DNA from: Neoceratodus forsteri
Lineage: Eukaryota; Chordata; Ceratodontiformes; Ceratodontidae
Assembly (NCBI GenBank): GCA_016271365.2
Contig: CM028129.1
Span: 1,005,529,501-1,005,593,500 of the forward strand
Direction: 5' to 3'
DNA: 64,000 bases
The position numbers were made by a program, and so were the translations under genes. Positions within the stretch are counted from its first letter, which is position 1. The number at the start of each line of letters is the position of its first letter. Below the pieces are notes generated by a model, which was not told the DNA's origin, ran no database searches, and worked only from the letters and a program-made list of their open reading frames with translations. Of the stretch, positions 34,511 to 45,543 are shown in pieces.

Positions 34511-35047
34511 CATTTTTTGTCATTTTGTTATGTTCAAGCTCTGCCAAGCTGTTGCACTGGGATTTGAGGTATTTTAAATAATAATGTAACATCCCTTTGA
34601 TTCACCTGGCCCTTCTCCATGGCCATTGGTATTTACCAGGAACAAACCTACAAGGGGCCCGGCCTGGGTTCTGTAACTGGACGGTCTGTTGGTGCGGTGC
34701 CTCCACCTGGGGCAGTGGCAGGGAATACCTGTGGAAAACTTGCAGGTTACCACCCCCCAGGAAATAACAGTATTTGTCCCCAGTACACTTCCCCACTCAG
34801 TAATAATTCCCCACATGCACAGTAACTTGAGCACACACATTTAAAGCCACAAGAATTAACATGCAAACAATGATTTGGTTTATTTGGGGAAAAGGGAGGT
34901 GTTAAGCAACAAAACCTTTTTAATCACTTTTGAATGACCACACACAGTCCCTCTGCTCCCACCTATAGGTGCACTCATAAATGTCCTTGTGGGTACGGTA
35001 TCACACCAGATAAAGGCCTAAGAACTTTTGTTGGGGCCCAATAACTT

Positions 35048-35262
35048 GTTAAACACTTGCAACACTTCAAACCTTGTTTTGTCCCAACTTTGATTTTTCG
35101 CTTGCAACACTTTAAACCTTGCTGTCTCCCTACTTTCACTGTCACTTGTAACACATTAAACCTTGCTTCTTCCCAACTTACACTCTCACTTGTAACACAT
35201 TAAACCTCGCTTTGTCCCAAATTTACTCTCACTTGTTGCACATTAAACCTCGCTTGGTCCCA
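35048..35262. repeat. LTR tandem repeat, five ~43-bp units
   Basis: Each unit begins CACTTGYAACAC-TTAAACCT and ends near TCCCAACTTT. Units start at about 35055, 35100, 35142, 35187 and 35230. The other LTR has four. Confidence 0.8.
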
Positions 35263-36211
35263 ACTTTTTCTTTCCTCCCCAACAGTCCTGATGGGAGTTT
35301 CCCCAGACTCTAACTAGTTAGCTAGCTACAAGAAACTCCCCAAAGCCATAGCTTGGAGTACTCACAGTTCTGATGTCTGCACAGAAGTGTTGCAGCAAGC
35401 TGAAAGGCAGTCGCAATAGCAGTTGCACGGTACTGTGGTGGTCCAAGAAGAATGCTGCACTAATGAAGATGCCTGAAGAACCAGACACAGATGATCTTCA
35501 CCTGCCTAGCCTTTAAATTGTCACCTGATGGCCTTTAATAGCGGTGTTCATGAGACAGGCCTCTCTCTGTCCAACACCGATGGTCTCCTCCTCAGTCTTC
35601 AATCAGGAGGGGTGCTAAACTTGGTCCCCTGGATCCTTCACTACCACTCTTCACGTCAACAGGCCACAACCAGGTTCTTTTCTCAGCTTCTCAACCCAGA
35701 TCTGGCACTTCACTGTTCTGTCTTAAGCAGGCTGGTCCTTCCACAGTCTCTGACACCAGCACTCTTGATTACTCCCCTTGCTGGAATCCTTTTCGAAAAA
35801 ACACTCCTCCGAGGAGGGGAAGGCCAGACCCTGACACAAGGGTTCCAACTAGAAACTCATACTGCAGTAAACACTCCTCTGAGCTCTGCATTCAACAACA
35901 TTGACCCAGTCACTCAATCCCAAACTGAAACAGCTTTCAACTCACTTTTTTTTTCAGCAAAACTCCAGCACTGATGTGTCTTCAGCCACCTTCAAACTGT
36001 TTGTTTCCTATTGCAAACTCTGCACTTACTCTGTTCTGCACTGTTCAATATCTTATTGCAAATTATGTGCTTACTCTGTACTGCAGCTTTCAATATCTTT
36101 AGATCCTTTAGGCTTTGAGGCCTGAGTGCAGCTATAGGCCGGTGAAGCCCTCTTCAGCTGTACTGCACTGCCCGTCTGCATGATCCCTCTGTTTTAGGTT
36201 GGCTGCCAGTC

Positions 36212-36247
36212 CTATTTATAGTCTTTCTCCAGTTCTTCACTGATTGG
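36212..36247 (-). promoter_or_regulatory. LTR promoter: CCAAT box and TATA box
   Basis: On the minus strand CCAAT (36247-36243) is followed about 22 bases later by CTATAAATAG (36221-36212). The spacing is typical of an RNA polymerase II core promoter. The same arrangement recurs in the 5' LTR. Confidence 0.65.
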
Positions 36248-36721
36248 CTGTTGCAGTCCTGGGCAAATTCAATGCCCTACAACCTTTACCCAGTGGCCCC
36301 CCCTGTGTTTTGTAGTCCTATGGGGGCTGCCATCTTGGAGTACATTAATCTTAAATCAATACAGTCCTTAAATATAAATACATGAGCCCTTAAAAGAGTT
36401 GAAAACAGTTTTCCCCTAAAACCAGAGACCTTCATGTTACTATTTCACTTTGTCCCCATCTCCCATGTCTTTTACTTACATTTTGAATGGGGATCACACC
36501 ACCTTTAATACCCCAAAATAAACCTCCCCAGCACCTGGAAGTGCTAATACATCATAGTAGCTCAGCACTGGGGGTAGAGAGATAGAGTCAGGTGACTTAC
36601 AGCCACGGAGGCAATTATGGGACTACTGGGTCCAGACCCTACCCAAAGCCACTGATGGGGTGCTACCAAAGGAGCGAGGTGGCCGTAGTTCTACAAGGTA
36701 AGCCCATTTGGGGGGCTTATA

Positions 36722-36731
36722 CTCTCCCCTT
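36722..36731 (-). other. Polypurine tract
   Basis: On the minus strand AAGGGGAGAG directly precedes the 3' LTR start TATAAGCC. A purine run here primes plus-strand DNA synthesis in LTR elements, so it confirms direction and LTR border. Confidence 0.75.
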
Positions 36732-37084
36732 GCGGAAATGTTTGGCACCCTGACAAACCAATACTCGAACAATCAGTAAAACATGGTAACACATAACTAA
36801 CTATACACTTTATTACTATCTCATATAGTGGTCAATCAACAGTCATACATTCAGAATTGCATCAGCATAACATTGGCTAACTAGACATCGGCTACTGTCT
36901 GTTAATAAATTACCTGGGTACTAAAACCCCACTTTCCCCAACATCAAATCTTAATTCAGAATAGCACCTGGGGGTAAAGGGGAAAAACCTGAACTCTAGG
37001 GTTAATGTGTTTAGGAGCAACATACAGGGGGGTATTAGAGGAAGCACCCAAGGTATCATACATCAGTTTAATTACTGGCTTAGG

Positions 37085-37840
37085 CTACCTCTCAGATCTA
37101 TGGGGTAATGAAACTGGGGAAACAACCTCTGCTACAGTTACAGAGTCAAGAGGGACAGGCTCAGCAACCCCAGGTTCTTCAGCTACAAACTCATCAACTA
37201 CAGGGGTACTTGGTGCCAGGTCATTAGCATCGTCCATTTCAATGTCCACTGCTGGTTTTGGTACAGAACTACTGGCCCTCCTGACAGGGGTAAATGGCAC
37301 TGTATTAGGATTCAAAACAAGTGCACTGTGACATGGGACAGTGCTTGTGGAGGGCTGAGGTTGATTATAGCCCATTTGCTGTGACCACCTGGCAGGGTTT
37401 GGTTCTGCCATGAAATATTCAATCACAAACTCTTCAAAGTCACTCTCTTCTGAAGAATTGTTCTGAGGTTCTTCAAAAGGTTCAGGCAGACCAGTATTCA
37501 AGTCCGCAGTGGCCCTTTCAAGAGGCATAGGCGGGACAGCTCTCCTTCTTATATTCAGCTTGAAAGGCTCAGTTGGACCAGTATTCAGGTTCAAAGTGGT
37601 CCTGTCAAGAGGCATAGGGGTAACAACACTTGAGTTTGGCTTTTTTGTGGTGAGACTCTTGGTTTGAAGCCTCCAGATCCCTGAAGTCTCACTTTCTGGG
37701 TGAAGCTCTGGCCCAATCTCTCCAATAGGGAGCAAATGATTGCAATGCATTGTCTTCTCAATTCCCCTCCTATTCTTTTTCCAGATTCGGTGAACAGGTA
37801 ATATCCTTGAGGCCCGGGTCCTACTGGTGGGCCTGTTGCA
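37085..37840 (-). pseudogene. Integrase C-terminal tail of Ty3-type pol; long open frame
   Basis: On the minus strand, near 37770-37730, KTMHCNHLLPIG matches the 'rtlHRN-LLP' motif that closes Ty3 integrases. The frame 37750-37085 stays open for 221 codons. It contains two copies of MPL-R-T--LNTG--EPF (about 37612 and 37531) and acidic, Ser/Pro/Val-rich sequence. The integrase zinc finger and D,D-35-E core are absent. The frame begins inside the tail; the Met at 37750 is probably not a natural start. Function of the extended tail is unknown. Confidence 0.65.
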
Positions 37841-38488
37841 GCTCCCACCTACTGAGGTGAGGGAGGAAGGGAGGGAGGGAGGACAACCCCAACCCAGTGA
37901 AGTTCATATATGCTGCTGGAAGGACCTCGAGGGATGCACCCAGTTGATCAATTTCTCTATTGGGGTTGCTCAAGGGGCTCTCAGACTGCACCACAAATTT
38001 TGAACTCAAGACTCTAGCAATTTTATTGGAGAGGTGCACATTTCTGACAAATGTATCTTCATGGGGGTGCTGGGACAAGGCATCAGCATCTATTTTGGTC
38101 CTGCTACTTTGGTAGTCTAGTGTGAAATCATATAAGGACAAAGCAGACAGCCTTTGGTGGCCAGCATTATCCAGCTTAGCAGTGGTGTTGATATATGTCA
38201 GGGGGTTGTTATCTGTCCACACCATGAAGGGGACTCTGTATAGGTAATCAAAAAACTTGTCTGTGGCTGCCCATTTCAGTGCCAGAAACTCCAACTTGTG
38301 GACAGGATAATACTTCTCAGAGGCAGTCAAGCTACAGCTTGAACTGGCCTCTGGCTGTAGCCCTTCCGGGTGTTCCTGGTAAAGGATAGTCCCCAATCCA
38401 TTTAAGCTGGCATCAGTGTGAAGGATGTATGGCTTATGGAGGTCAGCAAATGCAACTACAGGCACCTCACACAGTCTCTGAATAATCT
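37841..38488 (-). pseudogene. Ty3-type RNase H domain
   Basis: A 214-codon minus frame starting near 38465 holds the Ty3 RNase H region. PYILHTDASLNGLGTILYQ has the first catalytic Asp; YYPVHKLEFLALKWA has the catalytic Glu; FMVWTDNNPLTYI has the second Asp. RLSALSLYDFTLDYQSSRTK and DADALSQHP then follow. RNase H removes RNA from RNA-DNA hybrids. The segment upstream that should be reverse transcriptase is missing: protease-linked sequence meets this domain at about 38490. The RNase H residues themselves look intact. Confidence 0.88.
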
Positions 38489-38900
38489 CACGAAAGGCAG
38501 CCAGTCAGCCAACCTGGCAGACCCATAGACAACGTGATCTTTTTCACAGCTGCTTGAACAGTAGGACTTAGTAACTGATCCACACTGTCCCTTTCCTGGC
38601 ATAGGGCTGCCAGCCTGCCAAACATATTGGCATTGGCCCCTATTAAAACAGGTGCGTCATCCAGCTTCCCTCTCCCTGGACATATTATGGCCATTGCATC
38701 TACAGTAGGCAGATTATCCATACCCTTCATACGAACACAGTTTGGATAGTGCAGTACCTCTCCTACAGAGAATTTTGGGTACCAGTCCCCACACTGACAA
38801 ACCAGACAGTGGCTTGAGTGGCAGCAGGTGCTTGAGGTGCTGGTCAGAGAAGGATCAATGGAGGACTGTCACTTGTAACGCACTGTCCAGCAGGGTGGAA
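38488..38900 (-). pseudogene. Retropepsin-like segment with altered active site
   Basis: Near 38895-38865 the minus strand reads TLLDSALQVTVL, where retropepsins of this family have DSG or DTG; the Gly is Ala. The segment continues with LLPLKPLSG (about 38810), then, after a frame change, VDAMAIICPGRGKLDDAPVL and IGANANMFGRLAALCQ (38700-38600). These are the usual neighbours. Retropepsin cuts the polyprotein. The changed motif and frameshift argue that it is dead. Confidence 0.65.
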
Positions 38901-39115
38901 CACAAGACCCCTTCAATGAGGACTTTCACATCAGCTTGGGGTCCTACCAACTCCCAGCGTACTTTACTGCCAGATGGAATCTTTGACTCTGTCCATCTAG
39001 TGAAGCTTTTTATTTCTGGGGACCCAGTTTGATTTCCCCACTGGGCCCCTTTCTAGTTTCCCAGCTGCTTTGGGTGCCTCTTTTCTTCCACCAGGCAGGG
39101 ATTTGGGGGTTGGCC

Positions 39116-39567
39116 ACACCCACAAGATATGTGTCCCTCTTCTCCACACTGAAAACAAAGGACATCTGGTGTTAGCTCTCTGGCACGAGGGACTCTTGGA
39201 AAGAACCTCGAGGGGGAACGGCTATTACAGTAGGTCGTGAGGGTGGGTCTACAGTCTCTTTAAGCTTCACCAACTGTTCATACTCATCTCGAAGGGTGAT
39301 GCCATCTGTGGCCCAGGCTTCAGCTTCCAGGAAAGGTGCCACTACTTCGCTCTCCACCGTAACAACAAGAGCCACTGGTTTGGGCTCAGCTGTGGCAGTG
39401 CTTGGCTTGTTCACATGCTGTACAACATTCTTTAATTCTTGGAGCAGACCCTGGAGTTCAGCCCTTGTGCCCGAGTTCCCCTCATCTGACACCTGGGCAC
39501 CAGCAGCAGCAGCAGGCGACTGTTCCCAGGGCCAAGTTTGCTCTCCAGCGGCCCTTACTTCTTGCAA
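39116..39567 (-). pseudogene. Gag C-terminal region with CCHC zinc knuckle
   Basis: The minus frame 39567-39172 encodes a Glu/Gln/Ala-rich stretch (ELQGLLQELKNVVQHVNK and onward) typical of the gag spacer. Slightly downstream, at 39157-39116, CFQCGEEGHISCGC is a complete C-x2-C-x4-H-x4-C knuckle, which binds RNA. A stop lies between the two. Confidence 0.8.
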
Positions 39568-39689
39568 TAATGCACTATGGGAGGGAGATCAGTCAGTCTC
39601 TCTCAACCCCAACTATCACAACAGTATTTCAGAAACCATGCAGCTTTCAACACTTGCTCAATCCTGACACAGTTGAAATCCCTGGCAGC

Positions 39690-40511
39690 CACTCCCCCCT
39701 TTTGAGTACTTTTTGCAGTGCTCTTTCAAGTTTGTATAAATACGCTGAGAGGATCTCACCTCACCACTGGGTAGTGATCTTAAGCCCCCAGTACCGATCA
39801 TCACATGAGTCTGTGCTCCCAAATATACTGTCCAGGGCAGCTAGATGGTTGTCCAATGTGACTTCAGGATTAGTAGCCCTCAAGGAACGGACAGCATCTA
39901 AAGAGGGGCCCTTCAAACTTTCCACCAACCTCTTATGTTTTTCAGCATCGTAACACTGCCACTCCTGCAGCATGGGGGCAGCATAGGAGACCCAAGTCTC
40001 GTAATCATCTTCCCCAATAGGAGTGGGTACAGTGCTCAAGAAAACCCTTAAGCATCTGTAATGTTCTGAGCCAGCAGCCTGAGAAGATTGGAGGTCATCC
40101 AAGGTCACTCACAGGGGCAGCAACTCTGTCACATCCTGGAGAGTCTTCCCCTCGGTAGCCACCAGGGACTCGATCTTCTCCAGGAGGCTCAGGAGCTGGG
40201 GAAGGGTGAGGCAAAAATGGTGTACTACTTTTATTGCATAATCTCAAGGCACCTTCCACCCCATCAACATCAAGGGTGGCTGGTAACATACTGGGAGCCA
40301 CATTTTGGTCACTCTGGATTAAGGCCATAACACTCTGGGAACCACTATCATATCTCAGGCCTACCACTGTCAGGCTCCCAATATCAGGTATAGTCTCTAA
40401 AGCAGTCTTAATGGCTTCTCAGGTGGTTCCCTCTGGGATCCCCTTCACTAAAAAGGCCTTCTCTTGGGGTGGGAAGTGAGCCCTCCCCTTCTCCCTCCCC
40501 TCCCTCGACAT
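39690..40511 (-). pseudogene. PNMA-like gag (capsid) with stop and frameshifts
   Basis: From an ATG at 40511, MSREGREKGRAHFPPQEKAF leads to LVKGIP, typical of the N-terminal domain of PNMA-family gags. An in-frame TGA near 40419 breaks it. After a frameshift near 40100 the capsid reads LRVFLSTVPTPIGEDDYETW and LQEWQCYDAEKHKRLVESLKG, with LDSIFGSTDS near 39820; a further frame holds LSAYLYKLERAL (about 39740). PNMA genes are domesticated from this gag type. Here it lies between LTRs with lesions, so it is an element remnant, not a domesticated gene. Confidence 0.85.
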
Positions 40512-41124
40512 CAGTCAATCAGTTCTTGTGACTCCATGTCAGAATTATGATACTTTTCCCCATGGGGGGGTACCAAAAATGTCCCTTTTTTCAAAGACAG
40601 TAATTTCAGGGTTTGACCACTAGGGGCAGTAATCCCAGCAGTTCCTCCAGTTGTAACAGCCCCTTTGACTCACCTGGGCTGCTCCATAGCAATTGGTATT
40701 TACCAGGAACACTTCTACAAGGGGCCCGGCATGGGTTCTGCAACTGGACGGTCTGTTGGTGTGGTGCCTCCACCTGGGACAGTGGCAGGGAATACCTGCA
40801 GAAAATTTGCAGGTTACCACCCCCAGAAAATAACAGTATTTGCCCTGTAGTACACTTCCCCATTCAATAACAATCCCCCCGTACACAGTAACTTCTGCAT
40901 ACAAATTTATAGCCACAAGAATTGACATGCAAACAATGATTTGGTTTATTTGGGGAAAAGGGATAAGGGAGGCGTTAAGTAACAAAATCTTTTTAATCAT
41001 TTTCAAATGACCCCACACAGTCCCTCTACCCCCACTATGGGTGCACCCATAAATGTCCTTGTTGCGGTAGGTACCACACCGGATAGAGATGCAGGCTTGA
41101 GAACTTTCATTGAGGGCCTGATAA

Positions 41125-41285
41125 CTTGTAAAACACCTGCAACACTTTAAACCTTATTTTTTCACTTGCAACACTTTAAATCTTGCTGAGTCCCAACTTT
41201 CATTGTCACTTGTAACAGATTAAATCTTGCTTCTTCCCAACTTTCTCTGTCATTTGTAGCACATTAAACCTTGCTTGGTCCCAGC
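41125..41285. repeat. LTR tandem repeat, four units
   Basis: Same ~43-bp unit as in the 3' LTR (CACTTGYAACA--TTAAA-CTTG), with starts at about 41127, 41163, 41206 and 41248. One unit fewer than the other LTR. Confidence 0.8.
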
Positions 41286-42218
41286 TTTTACGTTTCTTCC
41301 CCAACAGTCCTGACGGGGGTTTCCCCAGACTCTAACTAGCTAGCTACAAGAAACTCCCCAAAGCCACAGCTTGGGGTACTTACAGTTTTGATGTCTGCAC
41401 AGAAGTGTTGCAGCCAGCTGAAAGGCAGTCGCAATAACAGTCGCACGGTACCGTGGTGGTCCCAGAAGAATGCTGCTCTAATGAAGATGCCTGAAGAACC
41501 AGACACAGATGATCTTCACCTGCCTAGCTTTTAAATCATAGCCTGATGGCCTTTATAAGTAGTGTTCACCAGACAGGCCTCTCTCCATCCCATGCCGATG
41601 GTCTCTTATCCAGTGGATGCTAAACTTGGTCCCCTGGATCCTTCACTACCACTCTTCACACCAACAGACCACAACCAGGTTCTTTTCTCAGTTTCTCAAC
41701 CCAGATCTGGCACTTCACTTTTCTGTCTTAGGCAGGCTGGTCCTTCCACAGTCTCTGACACCAGCACTCTTGATTACTCCCCTTGCTGGAATACTTTTAA
41801 AAAAAACACTCCTCCGAGGAGGGGAAGGTTGAACCCTGACACAAGGGTTCCAACTAGAATCTCAGACTGCAGTAAACACTTCTCAGAGCTCTGCATTCAA
41901 CAGCATTACCCCAGTCGCTTAGTCCCAAACTCAAACAACTTTCACCTCACTTTTTTTTCCTTTCAGCAAAACTCCAGCACTGATGTGTCTGCAGCCACCT
42001 CCAAACTATTTCTGTTTCCTATTGCAAAATCTGCACTTACTCTGTTCTGCTGCTTTCAATATCTTATTGCAAACTCTGTGCTTACTCTGTACTGCAGCTT
42101 TCAATATCTTTTGCTCCTTTAGGCTTTGGGGCCTGAGTGCAGCTATGGGGTGGTAAAGCCCTCTTCAGCTGTACTGCACTCTCCCAGGGTGATCTCTCTT
42201 TTAGTTGGGCTGGCAGTC

Positions 42219-42253
42219 CTATTTATGTTTTTTCCTAGCCCTTCATTGATTGG
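42219..42253 (-). promoter_or_regulatory. 5' LTR promoter: CCAAT and decayed TATA
   Basis: CCAAT (42253-42249, minus) and CATAAATAG (42227-42219) occupy the same positions as in the 3' LTR; the TATA box has one change. Transcription would run leftwards into gag. Confidence 0.6.
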
Positions 42254-42954
42254 CTGTTGCAGTCCTGGGCAATTTCAATGCCCTACAACCTTTACCCAGC
42301 AGCTCCATGTTTTGTAGTCTTGTGGGGGCTGCCATCTTGGAGTATATTAATCTTAAAGCAATACAGTCCTTATATATAAATACTTGAGCTCTTAAAAGAG
42401 TTGAAAACAGTTTTTCCCTAAAACCAGAGACTTTCTGGTTACTATTTCACCTGGTCCCTGGTTCCCATGTCTTTTGGTTACATTTTGAAAGGGCTCACAC
42501 CGCCTCTAATACCCCTAAACAAACCTCCCCAGCATCCGGAGGTGCCGATACATCACGGTAGCTCAGCTCTGGGAGTAGAGAGTTAGAGTCAAGTAACTTA
42601 CAATGCAGAGACAATTACAGGACCACCAGGTCCAGAGGCCCCCCCAGAGCCACTGATGGGGTGCTACCAAAAGAGCGAGGGGGCTATAGCCCTACAAGGT
42701 AAGCCCATTTGGGGGGCTTATAATAAAAAGTACAGAGGGAAGGTGACCTTAGGCCTTGGATCCCAAGAGGTTTCCTTCACATGGGTGAGTTTCCCTTCCT
42801 TTGTGCAGTAGGCCATAAAATAGTTTTTACTGTGAGTTGGGGCCTACATTGTGTCTTGCCTGCCTAAAACATTTCTACTGCTAGTTTCATTCTTTCTTTC
42901 TTTGTAGGAAGTGCTTTACAATTTTGTATGTACTCCACCATGTCTTCAGGTTTC

Positions 42955-43545
42955 TATTTGTTTTATTTATTTTTTATTTATTTAGGGATTTGGATCATAC
43001 CTTTGAGCTCAGAGCTCTTTTACAAAGGTTCCACGTCAAATAGTGACAATGACAACAATAACAAGCAGTTTATATACAATACTCGAATAGTAGGTAGCTA
43101 GTATACAATAAGGTTACAATGTCATTCATAGTACCAATGGTGATAGTACAGCATCAAGAGCATTCAACTAGGGTAAAGGACAGTGTTTATATGTAGCAAA
43201 GGAGATAAAGAGGTGTGACACCTAGTGTGAGAGTCTGAGGAGGAGTCAAGGGAAGGGGAGGCTGGGGGGTGGGCGGCCAAAATAAGTGGCTTTGTCTAGG
43301 AGGTTGGGAGGTAGTGGTAGTAGGTTGGTTTTAAGGTTGATCCAGTGAGAGAAAAGGCACAGGGGGATGATCATTACTATACTTCCTAAAGCACCTTTAG
43401 TCAAAGGGAACCTTGTTAGCTCTTGGGGTGCCACCCTCCTCCAGATGGGTTCCTTTGCCACATGAATGGGATCAACTGTACCTTGTAAGAGTGGTAGTCC
43501 CCTAATGGGGCACAGAGAGGAACAGCCAATGTTTGCATTGCATTA
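42955..43545 (-). mobile_element. 5'-truncated LINE 3' end
   Basis: The minus strand encodes a LINE C-terminal piece (TRFPLTKGALGS region, 43461-43246) with frame damage. The 3' UTR ends with AACCTTTGTAAAAGAGCTCT, GAGCTCAAAGG and AAATAAATAAAAAATAAATA. The same 3' pattern (CTTTGTAAATGAGC...GCTCAAAGG...AAATAAATAAAT) ends the LINE at 12535-16153, so the two are related. Confidence 0.65.
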
Positions 43546-43819
43546 ACATCTAATCTGTGTTCATAGCCAAACCTACATGTATGGTGCCCATGGTCCAGTG
43601 AATAATAACTGTCTGTTTCCTATCCTACAGCCAGTTATTAACCCATTGCATTACTTGACCAGCTATAGCTACAGCTGGTTTCTCATTTTGTAAACACATC
43701 TGATGTGATACAATTTATAATAATACTTTACCAATAAGTTTCATGTATATATATTTTTAATGGGAAATAAAAATCCATTCAGGTAAATCTAGTATGAAAA
43801 AATCAGAATCTTCAAAGTT

Positions 43820-44340
43820 CTGCCACACCAGCAACCCATGTTCAGGAACAAACACAGGTTACCATGGATCAGCTGGGGGGGGGGGCATGAGGATTGAGTG
43901 TCCAGTAGACAACTCTCATCACCTAGGGTTGGGTGGCCTGCCATCTCAGCTCTTGGCTGCCACCAGGTGGAGGCCTGGGGGAGTAGCACCATCCTCAAGC
44001 AGCAAGAAGCAGGGAGGAAGCCACAGTTCCATGACATGTGTGTTTCTCCACGCACACAAACTCCACGTGCAGTAGTGGCTGGGGACCTAGGGAGAAAACA
44101 GAAAAAGGGTTGGAGCTAAGTAAATGAAATCCTGCCCATCAGCCTCCATCCTGTGTCAATTCCTTATCCACCAGACCCATCACTGGATTTGAACTCCTGC
44201 GTGTGTGTGTGTTGGGGGGGGGGGACACCAATCTGTGGGGCCCACTGGGTCCAGCAGGGTTGGGTTGGGGTGACTGCCAGACAGGGGGTAGTGGGGATAG
44301 GACTAAGACAGCCTACCCATTCTGACTACGGGAAAAAAAA
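43820..44340 (+). mobile_element. Poly(A) SINE-like element, copy 1 (5'-truncated)
   Basis: Target duplications AGAATCTTCAAAGTT (43805-43819) and AGAATCTTCAAGGTT (44341-44355) frame it, and the right end is an A-run. The start CTGCCACACCAGCAACCCAT matches position 46881 of copy 2, so about 48 bases of the 5' end are missing. Shared blocks include CCCATGTTCA, CAGGTGGAGGCCTG and GGGAGAAAAC. It contains a (G)n and a (GT)n stretch. No coding capacity. Confidence 0.8.
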
Positions 44341-44355
44341 AGAATCTTCAAGGTT

Positions 44356-45535
44356 ATCATGGATACCTAAGTTGTTTTGGACTTGTTTTGTAATATTACA
44401 AGGTTTTCCTTCATTTAGAAAAAAAGTTTTATAAAGTCTTAATGAATTAGACCTGAAATGTTTATCAATGTAAATGAATCTGTAGTATCTTTCTTAAGAC
44501 AAGCCCTCAAGAAGGTTAGGTACAATATCTTGGTGTGGAAGGTTGGCCTGGTGAAATGTGTGTAGCCAGATGTGAATAATTTAGGATTGCTACTTCTAAC
44601 AGAAGAAAAGAATGCTGACAGCTGTTTGGTTGAATGCTTCAGGCTCCTGGGCAGTTTAATGTTTTTTTTTTATTCATAACGTTTTCTCAGTTAGTCAGCC
44701 AGCAGTCAGAGAAGGTCAAAACATATGAGATGCAAGCATGGCTCAGCTTTCTAATCACCTAAATATTCAACTTATGGCTATGCAAAAGCAAGCTAAGCTA
44801 CATCAGGTCAATCTCAGAGGTGGCATCCAGCTGTCTTGGGCTCCCAGGCCCCCTTCCCTTCAGAACCTAAGTCAGGAATTAAGTATGGTTCTCTGGTGCT
44901 GTCCCCATTCTTTCATGAACACAGTTACAAAAATCAAAAGCTAGAACCACCTGATGATTCAGCAGAAGTATGTTGCATTTCTTTGCTGGTTATCCAGGTT
45001 TGGAGGTGGACTCAGGGAGCTGGCATTTGAGCCACTGGGGCTGGGGAGTACTCTATGATCCAGCCTGGGAAGGGAGTGGTTCAGGTACTGGCATTATGGT
45101 GCCTTCTCATGGTGAGCTGGGGAGCCTGCTCCCCTGCAAGGGGTGGTATCAGCCCCATAGCTTGCTGCTTTGTCTAAGGCTGCCAGAAGCATGACCCAGC
45201 ATCAGGGGAGCTGGGATGGACTTGAATGAGAGGAAAGGAAAAACTGGAAAAATATAAGCCTTGTGCTGTCTAAATGATAGTTGTAGCCTCCTTCGGGCCC
45301 TGCGCTATGTGGATCCCCACCATCTCAACAGTGAAGGAGTAGTTGACAAAGCTGAAAGGAAGGAGCAGGTGCTGGCTCAAGAGCACAGCTTTATCAAGGG
45401 GGGGGAAGCTCTAAAGGAAACCAGGGTTCATGTACAATCTGCAGAGTCCAACACCTAGGGGCACTGGTTGGTGTTTGGGCATGTCACAAAGAGGAGGCCC
45501 TCAGATCCCAGCAGAAAATGCACAAGCTGTCTAAC
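44356..45535. other. No recognisable gene
   Basis: Non-coding DNA. Open frames are short and unrelated to known families. This is part of the presumed intron upstream of the copine exon. Confidence 0.45.
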
Positions 45536-45543
45536 ATTCATGC

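Larger units (their letters stand above)
34585..36721 (-). repeat. 3' LTR of the Ty3-type element
   Basis: On the + strand it starts TGTAACATCCC and ends GGGGGGCTTATA; on the coding strand it runs from TATAAGCCCCCC to GGGATGTTACA. The inner border is confirmed by the polypurine tract directly next to it. It contains a five-unit tandem repeat (35048-35262) and a CCAAT/TATA promoter pair. Confidence 0.9.
34585..42722 (-). mobile_element. Complete-ended Ty3-type LTR retrotransposon, RT and integrase cores deleted
   Basis: Two ~2.1-kb LTRs (34585-36721 and 40652-42722) bracket a 3.9-kb interior. The flanks ATAA (34581-34584) and ATAA (42723-42726) form a 4-bp duplication, or AATAA if one base is shared. 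All coding traces are on the minus strand, so 40652-42722 is the 5' LTR. Order: PNMA-like gag, zinc knuckle, retropepsin-like segment, RNase H, integrase C-terminal tail. The reverse-transcriptase core and integrase core are missing. Such elements replicate through an RNA copy in a gag particle; this one would need enzymes from elsewhere. LTRs differ by many substitutions and a repeat-unit change, so the insertion is not recent. Confidence 0.9.
40652..42722 (-). repeat. 5' LTR of the Ty3-type element
   Basis: Collinear with 34585-36721 along its whole length, starting TGTAACAGCCC and ending GGGGGGCTTATA on the + strand. The interior next to it reads (minus) ACTGGAGGAACTGCTGGGAT; TGGAGG... could be a degraded primer site, but the tRNA is not clear. 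Confidence 0.9.

Noticed and set aside
35048..35262. CRISPR-like array of regular repeats
   Set aside because: Repeats are contiguous with no unique spacers, lie inside an LTR and recur in the second LTR.
39690..40511. PNMA-like gag as a domesticated host gene
   Set aside because: It has an in-frame stop and frameshifts and lies between matching LTRs with a target duplication, so it is an element remnant.
40630..40651. Primer-binding site of the Ty3-type element
   Set aside because: TGGAGG at the start of the interior is suggestive, but the following bases do not match one tRNA well enough to annotate.
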